Assembly: GCA_044348085.1 (NCBI GenBank)
Contig: JBIKTM010000001.1
Location: forward strand, 164,096-228,095
Source of the DNA: Verrucolacustris sp044348085
GTDB lineage: Bacteria; Verrucomicrobiota; Verrucomicrobiia; Methylacidiphilales; Verrucolacustridaceae
DNA: 64,000 nucleotides
Reading direction: 5' to 3'
Below are positions 15,471 through 24,903 of this stretch, in pieces; position 1 is the first letter of the stretch, and the number at the start of each line of letters is the position of its first letter. A program made the position numbers and the translations under genes. The notes beneath the pieces are model-generated. The model made no database searches and was not told where the DNA came from. It saw nothing but the letters and a program-made list of their open reading frames with translations.

Positions 15471-16625
15471 AGATTTTCTCTGGCGGATAGCATCCTCCAC
15501 CTCCGAAGCAGCCCTCGCCGCCGCACCAGGGCCGCCCAACTTCTTCGCCACATCCCGAATCCGACTCGCCATGCCTTCCGCCCCTTTTGGATTTCTCAAA
15601 ATTTGAAGCGCTGCTTTGCCTAATCGCTCAGGCTCCGCTGCCCCTTGTAAAAATTCAGGCACCACCTTCTCCCCTGCTAGGACATTCACCATAGAGAGAT
15701 AAGGTAACTTGACCAACATTCGCCCCACCCAGTACGTCAGCCATGACGCCTTATAAATCACCAGCATCGGCAACCCCGCCATCGCACACTCCAGAGTTGC
15801 TGTTCCCGAAGCCACAATCGCCATCGAACAACGTGTGAGCTGGGTCAACGACTGCCCCGTAATAATATCCAAACTCACGCCACTCATCGGATACTTGGCC
15901 CAGATCTCTTCAAGCCTCTGTCTCATCTCATAGTCCGTGGCCATCGAGATGAACCGCACGCTTCTTTCCTCCTGCACAATTCTCCGTGCCGTCTTCAAAA
16001 GGATCGGCCAATGCTTGGTAATCTCCTTCACCCGACTTCCGGGCAACAGAGCCACACAAGGAACCTCATCCCGCTCCGCATGCGACTGCTGAATCCACCG
16101 ATCCGCCAACGGATGCCCCACCCATTTTGTCCGCAACGAAGGTGCATGCCGCGCAAACCAATCCACCTCAAAAGGAAATATCACCAGCAACCGCTCAAGA
16201 ATCTTCTCCATGAATTTAGCCCGACCTGCCTTCCACGCCCAAACCTGCGGACTCACATAGTATACGATCGCCGGCCCGTTCTTTTCCGCATGCAATGCCT
16301 TCGCAAGACGCAGGTTAAACCCAGGATAATCGACCAGCACAACCACATCTGGATTCACCTCCGCTATGTCATGCTTCACATCCCTGAATATTTTTAGAAA
16401 CTTCGGAAGATTCCGAATCACGTCCGTCAATCCCACCACCGCATGCTTTGCCAGATCCAGAAACTGTTCCTGTCCAGCCGCCTTCAACATCGGCCCTCCA
16501 ACCCCAAACGCCCGCAACTTCTTATCCTTCTTTAACTCCCTCAGTAGATCGGCCGCTAACCGATCCCCACTCGCCTCACCCGCGACAATATAAACGCGGG
16601 ACTCTCCCTCTCTCGCCTCACTCAT
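15399..16625 (-). CDS. lpxB: Lipid-A-disaccharide synthase LpxB
   Basis: GT-B glycosyltransferase that joins UDP-2,3-diacylglucosamine to lipid X to make the lipid A disaccharide, at the inner membrane. The 408-residue protein shows VYIVAGEASGDRLAADLL at the start, GVGGPMLKAAG near 50, VLVDYPGFNLRLAK near 100, YYVSPQVWAWKAGR near 128 and LPGSRVKEI near 205, all family hallmarks. The ATG at 16625 is supported by an ATGA overlap with the upstream oxidoreductase gene. The C-terminal end is Gly-rich and overlaps the convergent prenyl synthase by 72 bases, unusual but intact. Confidence 0.93.
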   Translation of the reverse strand: MSEAREGESRVYIVAGEASGDRLAADLLRELKKDKKLRAFGVGGPMLKAAGQEQFLDLAKHAVVGLTDVIRNLPKFLKIFRDVKHDIAEVNPDVVVLVDYPGFNLRLAKALHAEKNGPAIVYYVSPQVWAWKAGRAKFMEKILERLLVIFPFEVDWFARHAPSLRTKWVGHPLADRWIQQSHAERDEVPCVALLPGSRVKEITKHWPILLKTARRIVQEERSVRFISMATDYEMRQRLEEIWAKYPMSGVSLDIITGQSLTQLTRCSMAIVASGTATLECAMAGLPMLVIYKASWLTYWVGRMLVKLPYLSMVNVLAGEKVVPEFLQGAAEPERLGKAALQILRNPKGAEGMASRIRDVAKKLGGPGAAARAASEVEDAIRQRKSLVVAAKKSLGDGEKGSGGGAQGA

Positions 16626-17548
16626 GGCTGCACAGAACCGATTTGGCCGCAAATCTGGGAAGCCAACTTCAGCGCCTCAAACCCGTGCGCCCCAGCCACC
16701 CGCGGATCTGTATTCTCACGTACATTCATGACAAACTCCGCTAGCTGATTCTTGAGCGGTTCCCCCTTCATCACAGGAATCTTGTCCCTCGTGATCTTTC
16801 CATCCAGGCGTTTGTATATCTCCCCTTCCTGCTTCATGTAATCCAAAGAGAGATACGCATCATCCTGAAACACCCGAATCTTACGTAACTTTTCAGGACT
16901 AATCCGACTGGTCGTAAGGTTCGCGACACACCCATTCGCAAAACGAATCCGTGCATTTGCAATATCCTCCCCCTTGCTCAGTACCGGCACCCCTACGGCA
17001 TCCACCGAAGTCACCGGAGACCTCACCAAATGCAAAATAATCTCTAGATCGTGAATCATCAGATCCATCACCACTCCAATATCGGTGCTTCGTCCAGGAT
17101 AAGGAGAGAGCCGATGCGCCTCAATAAACCGAGGTCGCCCCAACCTTTCCTCTAATGCCACCAGCACCGGATTAAATCGCTCCACATGGCCAACCGCCAA
17201 TTTCGCCCCGTGCTTTTCGGCCAAATCAACCAACTTGCGCGCTTCTTCTGTATCCATCGCGATCGGTTTCTCAACCAACACATGCTTTCCTCTTTTCAAA
17301 AAGGGCTCCGCAATCGCCAAGTGCGTGCTTGTGGGTGTCACGATGCTCGCCGCATCGACCGCATCCACCATCTCCTCAAGTGACCCAAACGCTCTTGTCT
17401 TGCACTTAGCGGCAATTTTTCGCGCCGTATCAGGATTGGAATCGTGCACTCCCACCAAATCCACCTCTTGGAGCTCCGAATAAATCCGTGCGTGCTCCTT
17501 ACCCATGTGACCCACCCCTGCCACGCCCACTTTCACACGCTGACTCAT
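16622..17548 (-). CDS. Gfo/Idh/MocA oxidoreductase, GnnA-like, in the lipid A operon
   Basis: NAD(P)-dependent oxidoreductase of 308 residues. The Rossmann motif GVAGVGHMGKEHARIY is near residue 8, followed by SIVTPTSTHLAIAEPFL, GKHVLVEKPIAMDTEEA (the Lys of EKP is catalytic) and GHVERFNPV. These match the group that contains GnnA, the UDP-GlcNAc 3-dehydrogenase which starts synthesis of the 2,3-diamino sugar found in some lipid A. It sits between lpxI and lpxB with ATGA overlaps on both sides, supporting a lipid A role. The partner aminotransferase GnnB is not next to it, so the function is inferred. Confidence 0.75.
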   Translation of the reverse strand: MSQRVKVGVAGVGHMGKEHARIYSELQEVDLVGVHDSNPDTARKIAAKCKTRAFGSLEEMVDAVDAASIVTPTSTHLAIAEPFLKRGKHVLVEKPIAMDTEEARKLVDLAEKHGAKLAVGHVERFNPVLVALEERLGRPRFIEAHRLSPYPGRSTDIGVVMDLMIHDLEIILHLVRSPVTSVDAVGVPVLSKGEDIANARIRFANGCVANLTTSRISPEKLRKIRVFQDDAYLSLDYMKQEGEIYKRLDGKITRDKIPVMKGEPLKNQLAEFVMNVRENTDPRVAGAHGFEALKLASQICGQIGSVQP

Positions 17549-18363
17549 GAGCCCGCCTTTCCTGAGGCACCCCAGACGGTAATTTTATGCCGTACGGCAA
17601 GCTTCCGGACCTCTTCCATTTCTAAAATCAGTGTCTTTCCCGATTCGACCACAAGCACACTCAACTTTCCCTCCGCAGCTGCTTGCAGGGTGCGCGGCCC
17701 AATCACGGGCACATCGAAGCGCATATCCTGCCCAGGTGCCGTTACCTTGATCGCAACCGCTTCCCCTCCTCCCAGCTTTCCACCCCGCCGCAACGCTTCG
17801 TCCGTCCCCTCAAACCCCTCCACAGCCATCACCGTTCCCTTTCTCACAACCAACGTCTGCCCAATATTCAATTTCGCCACCGACTTCGCCAACGGCCACC
17901 CAAACGCGATCTCGGACGACAGATGGTTCGGTGGTTTGGGTCCTGCTAAAATTCCACGACCCGCCAGATGATCCTCCACAAAAGTCGTCGCAGGTAAAAC
18001 TTTCACACCCGCCTTCGCCAACTCAGCCACCACCGCCCCAAAAAGAGTAACCGCGTTTCTCTCCTTCAATCGGGCCATAATCCACAACGCCTTCCAATCG
18101 GGTCTCAAATCAAAAAGTCGTTTGGGGGTGATCTGACCCGCAAAAATTGCCTCCTGCACCCCCGCTTTTTTAAAAAACGAGATCAACTTACCTAACTGCC
18201 CGACCCTCAACCACTCCGTGGGTTGAGCCCGTGCCGCTACCCGTGCTTCCGTCTCTCCCTCAAACGCCGCCACGACCAAACTCACGCCTCGTGCCTTGGC
18301 CCCATCCAGCACTTTTAAGGGGTATATCCCCCTACCTGCTACCAGCCCAATCTTCCCTTTCAT
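17545..18363 (-). CDS. lpxI: UDP-2,3-diacylglucosamine pyrophosphatase LpxI
   Basis: Hydrolyses UDP-2,3-diacylglucosamine to lipid X; LpxI replaces LpxH in many non-gamma-proteobacteria. The protein (272 residues from the ATG at 18363) opens with KIGLVAGRGIYPLKVLDGAKARG, has IFAGQITPKRLFDLRPD near 88 and DVPVIGPRTLQAAAEGKLSVLVVE near 230, matching the two-domain DUF1009/LpxI family. A TTG start seven codons earlier is possible but less likely. It heads the three-gene operon whose last member, lpxB, uses its product. It diverges from nusA across a 169-base gap with no other gene. Confidence 0.9.
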   Translation of the reverse strand: MKGKIGLVAGRGIYPLKVLDGAKARGVSLVVAAFEGETEARVAARAQPTEWLRVGQLGKLISFFKKAGVQEAIFAGQITPKRLFDLRPDWKALWIMARLKERNAVTLFGAVVAELAKAGVKVLPATTFVEDHLAGRGILAGPKPPNHLSSEIAFGWPLAKSVAKLNIGQTLVVRKGTVMAVEGFEGTDEALRRGGKLGGGEAVAIKVTAPGQDMRFDVPVIGPRTLQAAAEGKLSVLVVESGKTLILEMEEVRKLAVRHKITVWGASGKAGS

Positions 18364-18532
18364 CAAAGGGTTACACCCGCCCAACGGTTAGGCATTTCAT
18401 GGATTGACCGATTCATAGGTTTTGATACGATTTGAAAGGAGTCGTCTCGCGGCGGATGTTGGGTGGGAACTCGAAGGTTTCCACCCTTTTTTTCGCCACA
18501 AGCCGTCCTCCAACAACAAAATCTATAAGCAC

Positions 18533-19795
18533 ATGAATACACAAGACTTCCTCACAGTACTCGATTACATGGAAAAGGAGAAGGGCATAAGCCGCAAGGT
18601 GATGGCCACGGTCATTGAGAATGCCCTGATTACCGCCGCTCACAAGACCTACCCTTTGGAGACCGAGATCCGCGTAAACCTCGACCAAAAATCTGGTAAA
18701 ATCCAAATGTTCGCAAAACTGAAGGCCAGCGATCGTGCTCGCCCTCTTCCAGACGAAATTTCACTCGTCAAAGCCCGCTCCATCAAGCCCACCGCTCACG
18801 TCGGTGAACTCGTGGAAGTGGAGTTGGACGCCGGCCAGTTCGGCCGTATCGCCGCCCAGGTCTTTAAACAGGCGATGAACCAGAATCTCCGCTCGATCGA
18901 GAAAACCATGATTTTGGAGGAGTTCCAAGGCCGCGTCGGCGATATCGTCGCAGGCACCGTCCGCCGTTTCGAACGTGCCGATGTTGTGATCGATCTCGGT
19001 AAGTTCGAAGGCATCATGCCCTCCCGCGAAAGAGTTCCGACCGAAGAGTACACCCCTGGCGAACGCATCCGCGCTCTCGTCCTCGCAGTCCAATCGGGTC
19101 AACGGGGTCCCGAAATCATTCTCTCCCGCTCCAGCCCAGACTTCGTTCGCAGACTCCTATCTCTTGAGGTCAACGAACTGAACGACGGAACCGTCCAGAT
19201 CAAATCCCTCGCCCGCGAGCCCGGTTTCCGAACCAAGATTGCCGTCTGGTCGGATGTGGAAAAAGTGGATCCCGTTGGTGCATGCGTTGGAATCCGCGGC
19301 TCCCGCGTGAAAAATATTGTTCGAGAACTCAACAACGAGAAGGTCGATCTCTTCCGCTGGTCCCCCAATATTCACGAGCTGGTCATCGAAGCCCTCAAAC
19401 CTGCAAAACTACGCAAAATTGAAATCGATGAACCCAATCGCCGCATCCGAGCCTTGGTCGATGCAGAAAATCTTTCCCTCGCGATCGGAAGGAAAGGCCA
19501 TAACGCACGCCTCGCCAGTCGCCTCACCGGCTGGAATATCGACGTGGAGGAAGATAAGACCGAAGTGCAAGGCTTTGAGCAGAAACTCGAAGCCGCCGTG
19601 CAAGGCCTCGCAACTACCCTTGGAATCGAACTGCCTCTCGCGCAAAAGATCGCCTCCGTTGGCTTCAGCACAGCAGAAGCGATTGCGGAGGCCTCCGAGT
19701 CCGACCTTGCGGAAGCCGTACCCGACCTTACCCCGGAAAAAGCACTGGAGATTCGCACTAAGGCCCAGGCGGCCCTGACAGCCGCCAAAACCTGA
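18533..19795 (+). CDS. nusA: Transcription termination/antitermination factor NusA
   Basis: RNA polymerase-binding elongation factor. From the ATG at 18533 the protein has 420 residues: an N-terminal polymerase-binding domain (about 1-130), an S1 domain (about 140-200, GDIVAGTVRRFERADVVIDLG), KH1 and KH2 domains with GIRGSRVKNI and AIGRKGHNARLA, and a C-terminal helix-hairpin-helix tail. The open frame upstream begins with TTG and adds a segment without family likeness. It is followed after 20 bases by infB and then rbfA, the usual order, but rimP, normally just upstream, is missing here and lpxI lies there instead. Confidence 0.93.
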   Translation: MNTQDFLTVLDYMEKEKGISRKVMATVIENALITAAHKTYPLETEIRVNLDQKSGKIQMFAKLKASDRARPLPDEISLVKARSIKPTAHVGELVEVELDAGQFGRIAAQVFKQAMNQNLRSIEKTMILEEFQGRVGDIVAGTVRRFERADVVIDLGKFEGIMPSRERVPTEEYTPGERIRALVLAVQSGQRGPEIILSRSSPDFVRRLLSLEVNELNDGTVQIKSLAREPGFRTKIAVWSDVEKVDPVGACVGIRGSRVKNIVRELNNEKVDLFRWSPNIHELVIEALKPAKLRKIEIDEPNRRIRALVDAENLSLAIGRKGHNARLASRLTGWNIDVEEDKTEVQGFEQKLEAAVQGLATTLGIELPLAQKIASVGFSTAEAIAEASESDLAEAVPDLTPEKALEIRTKAQAALTAAKT

Positions 19796-19815
19796 AGCCA
19801 CCTCCCTCGCCCGGC

Positions 19816-21882
19816 ATGGCCACCTCGTCCACGAAAAAGACGGCCAAACCCGAGGGGGAAGCCGCCGCCCCAAAAAAACCTCGCTCCGTTAAAGCTACGG
19901 CGCCGAAAGATCCTTCGGCCAAAGCTACAAAAAAATCTCCCCTAAAGGAGAAAGCTCCAAAAGCAGATCCTGCTCCTACCCCAACCCCTGCTCCTGCCCC
20001 TGTTGCCGAGAAACCAGCACCGGTAAAAGAAATCCCTGCGCCCGTCGCGGCCATTCCTGTCGACCAGGAGACCCCTGTAGCCGACATCGACGAATCCAAA
20101 GTCATTCAGATGAAGCCACCGATCCAGGTGCGCGACCTCGCCACCCGTCTCAACCTGAAACCTTTCCAACTCATCCATGAACTCATGGAGATGAATGTTT
20201 TCGCCACTCTTAACCAGAACATTGAAGAAGCCGTCGCAAAAAAGATTTGTGAAAAACGTGGCTTCGTATTCCTGGCAGAAAAGAGGAAGGAAGGCGGTGG
20301 CGTTCACAAGGTTGCCCCCGTGGTCGAACCTCCTAAGCCCAAGCCGATTCCCTCCGCCAACCTCAAGCCTCGTCCACCGATCGTCACATTCATGGGCCAC
20401 GTCGATCACGGGAAAACTTCACTCCTTGATGCGATTCGCCGAGCCAAAGTGGCCGCGGGAGAAGCAGGCGGAATCACCCAGCATATCGGTGCTTACACTG
20501 TAGCCAGGGGAGATAACAAGATCACCTTCCTGGACACTCCCGGCCACGAGGCCTTTACCGCGATGCGTGCCCGTGGTGCAAACGTAACCGATATTGTAGT
20601 CCTTGTGGTTGCCGCAGACGACGGAATCAAACCTCAGACCCTAGAAGCCCTTCGCCACGCTCAAGCCGCCAAGGTCACCATCATGGTCGCAATCAATAAG
20701 GTAGATCTTCCCAATGCGAACCTCGACAAGGTGAAAGGCCAGCTTCAAGAGCTGGGCCTCGCCCCCGAGGAGTGGGGTGGTCAAACCGTGGTGTGCGAAG
20801 TCTCCGCCACCAAAGGCACAGGCATCGAAAAATTACTCGAAATGATTGCTCTTCAGTCGGAAGTTTTGGAACTGAGGGCTGATCCCACAGGCCATGCTCG
20901 GGCCCGAGTCATCGAAACCCAGATCGAAACGGGTCGCGGTCCCACGGCCACAGTCCTGGTTCAGCAAGGATCTCTCAAAGTCGGAGACTCCTTTGTTTGC
21001 GGACCTCATCAAGGCAAGGTAAAGGCACTATTCGATGATGCCGGCAACTCGATCAAAACAGCTGGCCCCTCTGTTCCCGCGCGAATTATTGGTTTGAGTG
21101 GTGCCCCCTCCCCTGGTGAAGAGGTGGTCGTAGTCGGATCGGAACGCGAGGCCCGCTCGATTGTTGAAGAGCGCCAAGAGGCCCAGCGCGTGGCCCGCCT
21201 CGCGTCTGGACCCGGAGCGCCCACAGGCGTCACTCTTGAGAACCTCTTTGCCAGTATCGCGGATGGCCAGAAGAAGTGCTTACGAGTCGTCTTGAAAGGC
21301 GACGTGCAGGGTTCCGTAGAGGCCATTGTTGAGGCCATACGAAAAATTCAGAGCCAAAAGGTCACTTTGGATGTCGTTTTATCAACCATCGGCCCCATTT
21401 CCGAATCGGATATCCTATTAGCCAAAGCCTCGGGTGCAGTAGTGATCGGGTTCAATACCAAGACGGATAACTCCGCCGCCAACGCCGCCAAACGCGAAGG
21501 CATTCAGATCAAACTTTTCAGTATTATTTACGAACTTGTGGATCAAGTGAAAGAGGCCATGACAGGCCTTCTGGATCCAGAATTGCGAGAGAGCCCGCTC
21601 GGCACCGCCTTGGTCAAAAAAGTGTTCGAACTTTCAAAGTTTATGGTGGCAGGCTCGCAGGTTCAAACAGGCCGCATCACCAAGAGCGGTCGTGCCCGCG
21701 TGATCCGCAAAAAACAACCGATTTACGACGGCGCCGTGGTTACCCTCAAACGATTCCAAGAGGACGTTCCCGAAGTGCGCCAAGGATTGGAGTGCGGAAT
21801 CCGTCTGGGCAACTTCGACGAATACGAGGAGGGCGACATCATCGAATGTTACCAACTCGAAAAAGTCCCCCAAACTCTGTAA
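19816..21882 (+). CDS. infB: Translation initiation factor IF-2
   Basis: GTPase that positions initiator tRNA on the 30S subunit. The 688-residue protein has a Lys/Ala/Pro-rich N-terminal extension (1-about 100), an IF2_N domain (about 103-150), and a G domain with GHVDHGKT (194-201), DTPGHEAF and NKVD, then domains II to IV with the C-terminal initiator-tRNA-binding module ending near EYEEGDIIECYQLEKV. The low-complexity Pro-Ala stretch near 50-75 is a normal variable linker. It lies between nusA and rbfA, 20 and 38 bases away. Confidence 0.96.
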   Translation: MATSSTKKTAKPEGEAAAPKKPRSVKATAPKDPSAKATKKSPLKEKAPKADPAPTPTPAPAPVAEKPAPVKEIPAPVAAIPVDQETPVADIDESKVIQMKPPIQVRDLATRLNLKPFQLIHELMEMNVFATLNQNIEEAVAKKICEKRGFVFLAEKRKEGGGVHKVAPVVEPPKPKPIPSANLKPRPPIVTFMGHVDHGKTSLLDAIRRAKVAAGEAGGITQHIGAYTVARGDNKITFLDTPGHEAFTAMRARGANVTDIVVLVVAADDGIKPQTLEALRHAQAAKVTIMVAINKVDLPNANLDKVKGQLQELGLAPEEWGGQTVVCEVSATKGTGIEKLLEMIALQSEVLELRADPTGHARARVIETQIETGRGPTATVLVQQGSLKVGDSFVCGPHQGKVKALFDDAGNSIKTAGPSVPARIIGLSGAPSPGEEVVVVGSEREARSIVEERQEAQRVARLASGPGAPTGVTLENLFASIADGQKKCLRVVLKGDVQGSVEAIVEAIRKIQSQKVTLDVVLSTIGPISESDILLAKASGAVVIGFNTKTDNSAANAAKREGIQIKLFSIIYELVDQVKEAMTGLLDPELRESPLGTALVKKVFELSKFMVAGSQVQTGRITKSGRARVIRKKQPIYDGAVVTLKRFQEDVPEVRQGLECGIRLGNFDEYEEGDIIECYQLEKVPQTL

Positions 21883-21920
21883 CGACTTTCTTCCTCAATA
21901 AATTGGGCTAGGATCAGTCT

Positions 21921-22274
21921 ATGCCCAGTCGTCGTTTATTTCGGGTATCTGAATCCATTCGCTCGGTTCTCGCTCGCTTAGTCAGTCGCGAAAGAACACT
22001 AGAAGGAAAGCTCATCACCATCACGGGAGTAGAGGTCAGTGCCGACCTGCGACATGCACAAGTTTATGTAACTCACTTGGATGGATCCTCACCCGATGCA
22101 GACGTCATCCATACTCTCAACATGCTGAAGGAGCAGTGGCAGGGTGAGTTGAACAAGACTTTGCATATTAAATATACCCCTCGCCTCCACTTCCACGTCG
22201 ATGAAGCTCAGCGCCGAGGCGACCGAATCCTACAGATCATGACCGAAATCGAGCCTCCAAATGCCACAGAGTAA
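21921..22274 (+). CDS. rbfA: Ribosome-binding factor A
   Basis: Small KH-fold 30S maturation factor of 117 residues. The sequence RLFRVSESIRSVLARLV, then ITITGVEVSADLRHAQVYVTHL, and LHIKYTPRLHFHVDEAQRRGDRI match the family along its whole length. It ends the nusA-infB-rbfA operon and converges with the DUF151 nuclease gene after 18 bases. An AATAAATTGGGCTAGGAT stretch just upstream gives a weak ribosome-binding AGGA. Confidence 0.9.
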   Translation: MPSRRLFRVSESIRSVLARLVSRERTLEGKLITITGVEVSADLRHAQVYVTHLDGSSPDADVIHTLNMLKEQWQGELNKTLHIKYTPRLHFHVDEAQRRGDRILQIMTEIEPPNATE

Positions 22275-22292
22275 ACCTCAAAACATAGCTCT

Positions 22293-22832
22293 CTAACTTT
22301 TCTTTCCTGGCCCCTTACCGCCATCCCTCGGTTTTTCTCCTTTTGCTCCCCCATCACTCTCATCTCCACCCTCCTCTTCCATCCCTTCCCCAGTCTCAAA
22401 CTTCTTTTTCAACTCCTGCAAAAAAGGAGTCATGTCGGAAACTTTATCCCAGACACTTTTAGCCACGAAAATGGGTTTCTGCGTCTCCAACGCCACCGCA
22501 ACACAATCACTTGGCCTTGCATCAATCTCCGTGATCGAGGTACCCCCAGGCCCAACCTGCCGCAACGTCAGCCTAGCAAAATAGGTGTCATTTCTCAGGT
22601 CATTAATGATCACCCGATCCACCGTGATCGAAAAACCCTGCAGAATCAGATGAATCAGGTCATGAGTTAAAGGGCGTTCCCTCTTCTCTCCCTTCAGCAA
22701 AAGGGCAATCGATGTGCCCACTCCGTGATCTACGTGAATGCTGAACGTTTTGCTTTCGTTTCCCAAAAAAACAGCCATTCCGTTTGCCGCAGGCATTAAA
22801 CCCAGAATCTGAACGTGGATTGCATCGGTCAC
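22293..22832 (-). CDS. Bifunctional nuclease family protein (DUF151)
   Basis: A 179-residue protein of the DUF151 family, whose plant members have DNase and RNase activity and whose bacterial role is unclear. Residues 1-about 135 hold the domain: VQILGLMPAANGMAVFLGNE, FSIHVDHGVGTSIALLL, TVDRVIINDLRNDTYFARLTL and ITEIDARPSDCVAVAL are the conserved blocks. The last 40 residues are a Gly/Glu/Lys-rich disordered tail. It diverges from speA; if speA used the TTG at 22784 the two would overlap, another reason to prefer a later speA start. Confidence 0.85.
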   Translation of the reverse strand: MTDAIHVQILGLMPAANGMAVFLGNESKTFSIHVDHGVGTSIALLLKGEKRERPLTHDLIHLILQGFSITVDRVIINDLRNDTYFARLTLRQVGPGGTSITEIDARPSDCVAVALETQKPIFVAKSVWDKVSDMTPFLQELKKKFETGEGMEEEGGDESDGGAKGEKPRDGGKGPGKKS

Positions 22833-22927
22833 TTCTTCACCTTATCGACTACCTCCGCGGTCGCAAGTTACTGAAAAAGAGCGGGAATCGTTGCATTCCT
22901 CCGCTTTCGCCGTATATAAAGCAACCT

Positions 22928-24847
22928 GTGCCGGAACACTCTGAAGCTTGGTCGACGGATCGTGCCCTCAACACGTACGGAATTGCCCGCTGGGGCGGCG
23001 GATATTTTGGAGTCAACGCATCTGGAAATATGACCGTCCGGCCCCTCATTTCGGAGGGCGCAGAAGTTGATCTGGTGAAAGTGGCCACTCGGGCGCGCGA
23101 GCGCGGTCTGAACTATCCCCTGCTCATCCGTTTTCATGATCTTCTTCGCCACCGCGTCCGGGCCATTAATGAGGCCTTTGCCGACGCCATCAAATCCGCT
23201 CGATACAAAGGGAGCTACCGTGGGGTGTTCCCGATCAAAGTGAATCAGATGCGGGAAGTTGTGGAGGAGATTCTCGATGCAGGAGAACCGTTCCACTTCG
23301 GCCTTGAAGTGGGTAGCAAGCCCGAACTCTTTGCAGGACTCGCCCACCACAGGAACCCAGAAAGTCTCCTCGTCTGTAACGGCTACAAAGATGCGGAATT
23401 CATTCGTACCGCCCTCCTCGGACGCAAATTAGGGAAAAAGGTGATCCTCGTGATCGAAAAACCTGAAGAGCTCCGACTCGCCGTTGAAACAGCACGCTCG
23501 ATGCAGGTCGATCTGCTGGTTGGAGTTCGTGTTCGCCTCTCCGCACGCGGGGTCGGAAAGTGGGCTCTCTCCGGAGGAGATGATGCCAAATTCGGATTAT
23601 CGACCAGTGAACTACTTGAAGCCATTGAGTATCTGCGCAAGGAGGGATGCCCCGAGGCCCTGCAGATGCTCCACTTCCACGTAGGTTCGCAAATTCCTGA
23701 TATCCTTGCGCTCCGCAGGGCCGTGCGCGAGGCGACACGCTTTTACGCCCAACTTCACCATCTCGGCCTGAAGCCCACCTATCTCGATGTCGGAGGCGGT
23801 TTGGCCATTGACTATGACGGATCCCGAAGCGATTCGGAAAGTTCCATGAATTACACCCTCGCAGAATACGCAAGGGACGTAGTCCGCTCCGTGGCCGAAG
23901 TTTGCCGGCAAGAAAAAGTACCCCACCCTACTCTGGTAAGTGAAAGTGGTCGTGCCACCGTTGCCCACCACTCGGTCCTCCTTGTTGAGGTATTTGGGAC
24001 AATTGAGAAAACGCCCCGCCCTTTTGTTGAAGCCAAAGAGGGGGATCCGGAGTTTGTTCGCCAACTTTCCGATCTAGTCGTCAACCTGACACGAAAAAAT
24101 CGACGTGAATCTCTTCATGACGGACTCACGGTCAAAGAAGAGGCTGCAGCTCGGTTTGATCTAGGACTTCTTGATCTTCCGACAAAAGCCCGTGTCGAGG
24201 ACTCCTTCTGGCATCTCATTTCGAGAATTTCTGGCCTGTATCAAAACGGCAAGCCCCCACCCGAGGAGATCCGCAAGCTGAAAGAGCAACTGGGTCGGCA
24301 ATACCTGTGCAACTTTAGCGTCTTCCAATCCCTGATCGATCACTGGGCTCTCAAACAACTCTTCCCGATCGTTCCTATTCATCGGCTCAATGAGGAACCC
24401 ACACAGCAAGGTCGCTTGGTCGATATCACGTGTGACTCGGATGGAAAGATTGATCAGTTTGTGGATGGCAACGGCACGAGGAGCAACCTCCCCCTACATG
24501 ATCTGAATGGGAAGCCATACCTGCTCGGTTTTTTTCTTCTCGGTGCCTACCAAGATGTGATGGGAGATCTTCATAATCTGTTTGGATCTGTAAACGAAGC
24601 CCACGTCTATCTCGATCCAGATGAACCAGACGGCTTTTACATTGAGGAGACCATCCCAGGCTTCTCCATTGGACGCGTCCTTGGCAACGTTCAGTACGAA
24701 CCCAACCAACTTTCCCGCATGATTAAAGGCCAAGTGGATGAAGCAATTAAACAGGACAAAATGAAAGCCACTGAAGGTATGGATCTTCTGGAAAACTACG
24801 AAAAAGGCCTCTCCCACCCCACCTACTTAAGCCTCGAAACCCCCTAA
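22928..24847 (+). CDS. speA: Biosynthetic arginine decarboxylase
   Basis: PLP enzyme that converts arginine to agmatine for polyamine synthesis. About 640 residues from the GTG start at 22928. Family blocks: NTYGIARWGGGYF near 18, GVFPIKVNQMREVV near 100 (Lys binds PLP), GLEVGSKPEL, HFHVGSQIPDI near 243, DVGGGLAIDYDGSRSDS near 285, SESGRATVAHHSVLLVE near 343, and the C-terminal VDITCDSDGKIDQFVDG and GAYQDVMGDLHNLFGS. The frame is open from a TTG at 22784, but that would overlap the divergent nuclease gene and adds residues unlike the family. The exact start is uncertain. Downstream polyamine genes are not present. Confidence 0.9.
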   Translation: MPEHSEAWSTDRALNTYGIARWGGGYFGVNASGNMTVRPLISEGAEVDLVKVATRARERGLNYPLLIRFHDLLRHRVRAINEAFADAIKSARYKGSYRGVFPIKVNQMREVVEEILDAGEPFHFGLEVGSKPELFAGLAHHRNPESLLVCNGYKDAEFIRTALLGRKLGKKVILVIEKPEELRLAVETARSMQVDLLVGVRVRLSARGVGKWALSGGDDAKFGLSTSELLEAIEYLRKEGCPEALQMLHFHVGSQIPDILALRRAVREATRFYAQLHHLGLKPTYLDVGGGLAIDYDGSRSDSESSMNYTLAEYARDVVRSVAEVCRQEKVPHPTLVSESGRATVAHHSVLLVEVFGTIEKTPRPFVEAKEGDPEFVRQLSDLVVNLTRKNRRESLHDGLTVKEEAAARFDLGLLDLPTKARVEDSFWHLISRISGLYQNGKPPPEEIRKLKEQLGRQYLCNFSVFQSLIDHWALKQLFPIVPIHRLNEEPTQQGRLVDITCDSDGKIDQFVDGNGTRSNLPLHDLNGKPYLLGFFLLGAYQDVMGDLHNLFGSVNEAHVYLDPDEPDGFYIEETIPGFSIGRVLGNVQYEPNQLSRMIKGQVDEAIKQDKMKATEGMDLLENYEKGLSHPTYLSLETP

Positions 24848-24903
24848 ATTAGCCCCCTTTTACGATTGGCAAGCCCTTGGGGCTGAGGTAGGTTTTGAAT
24901 TTC

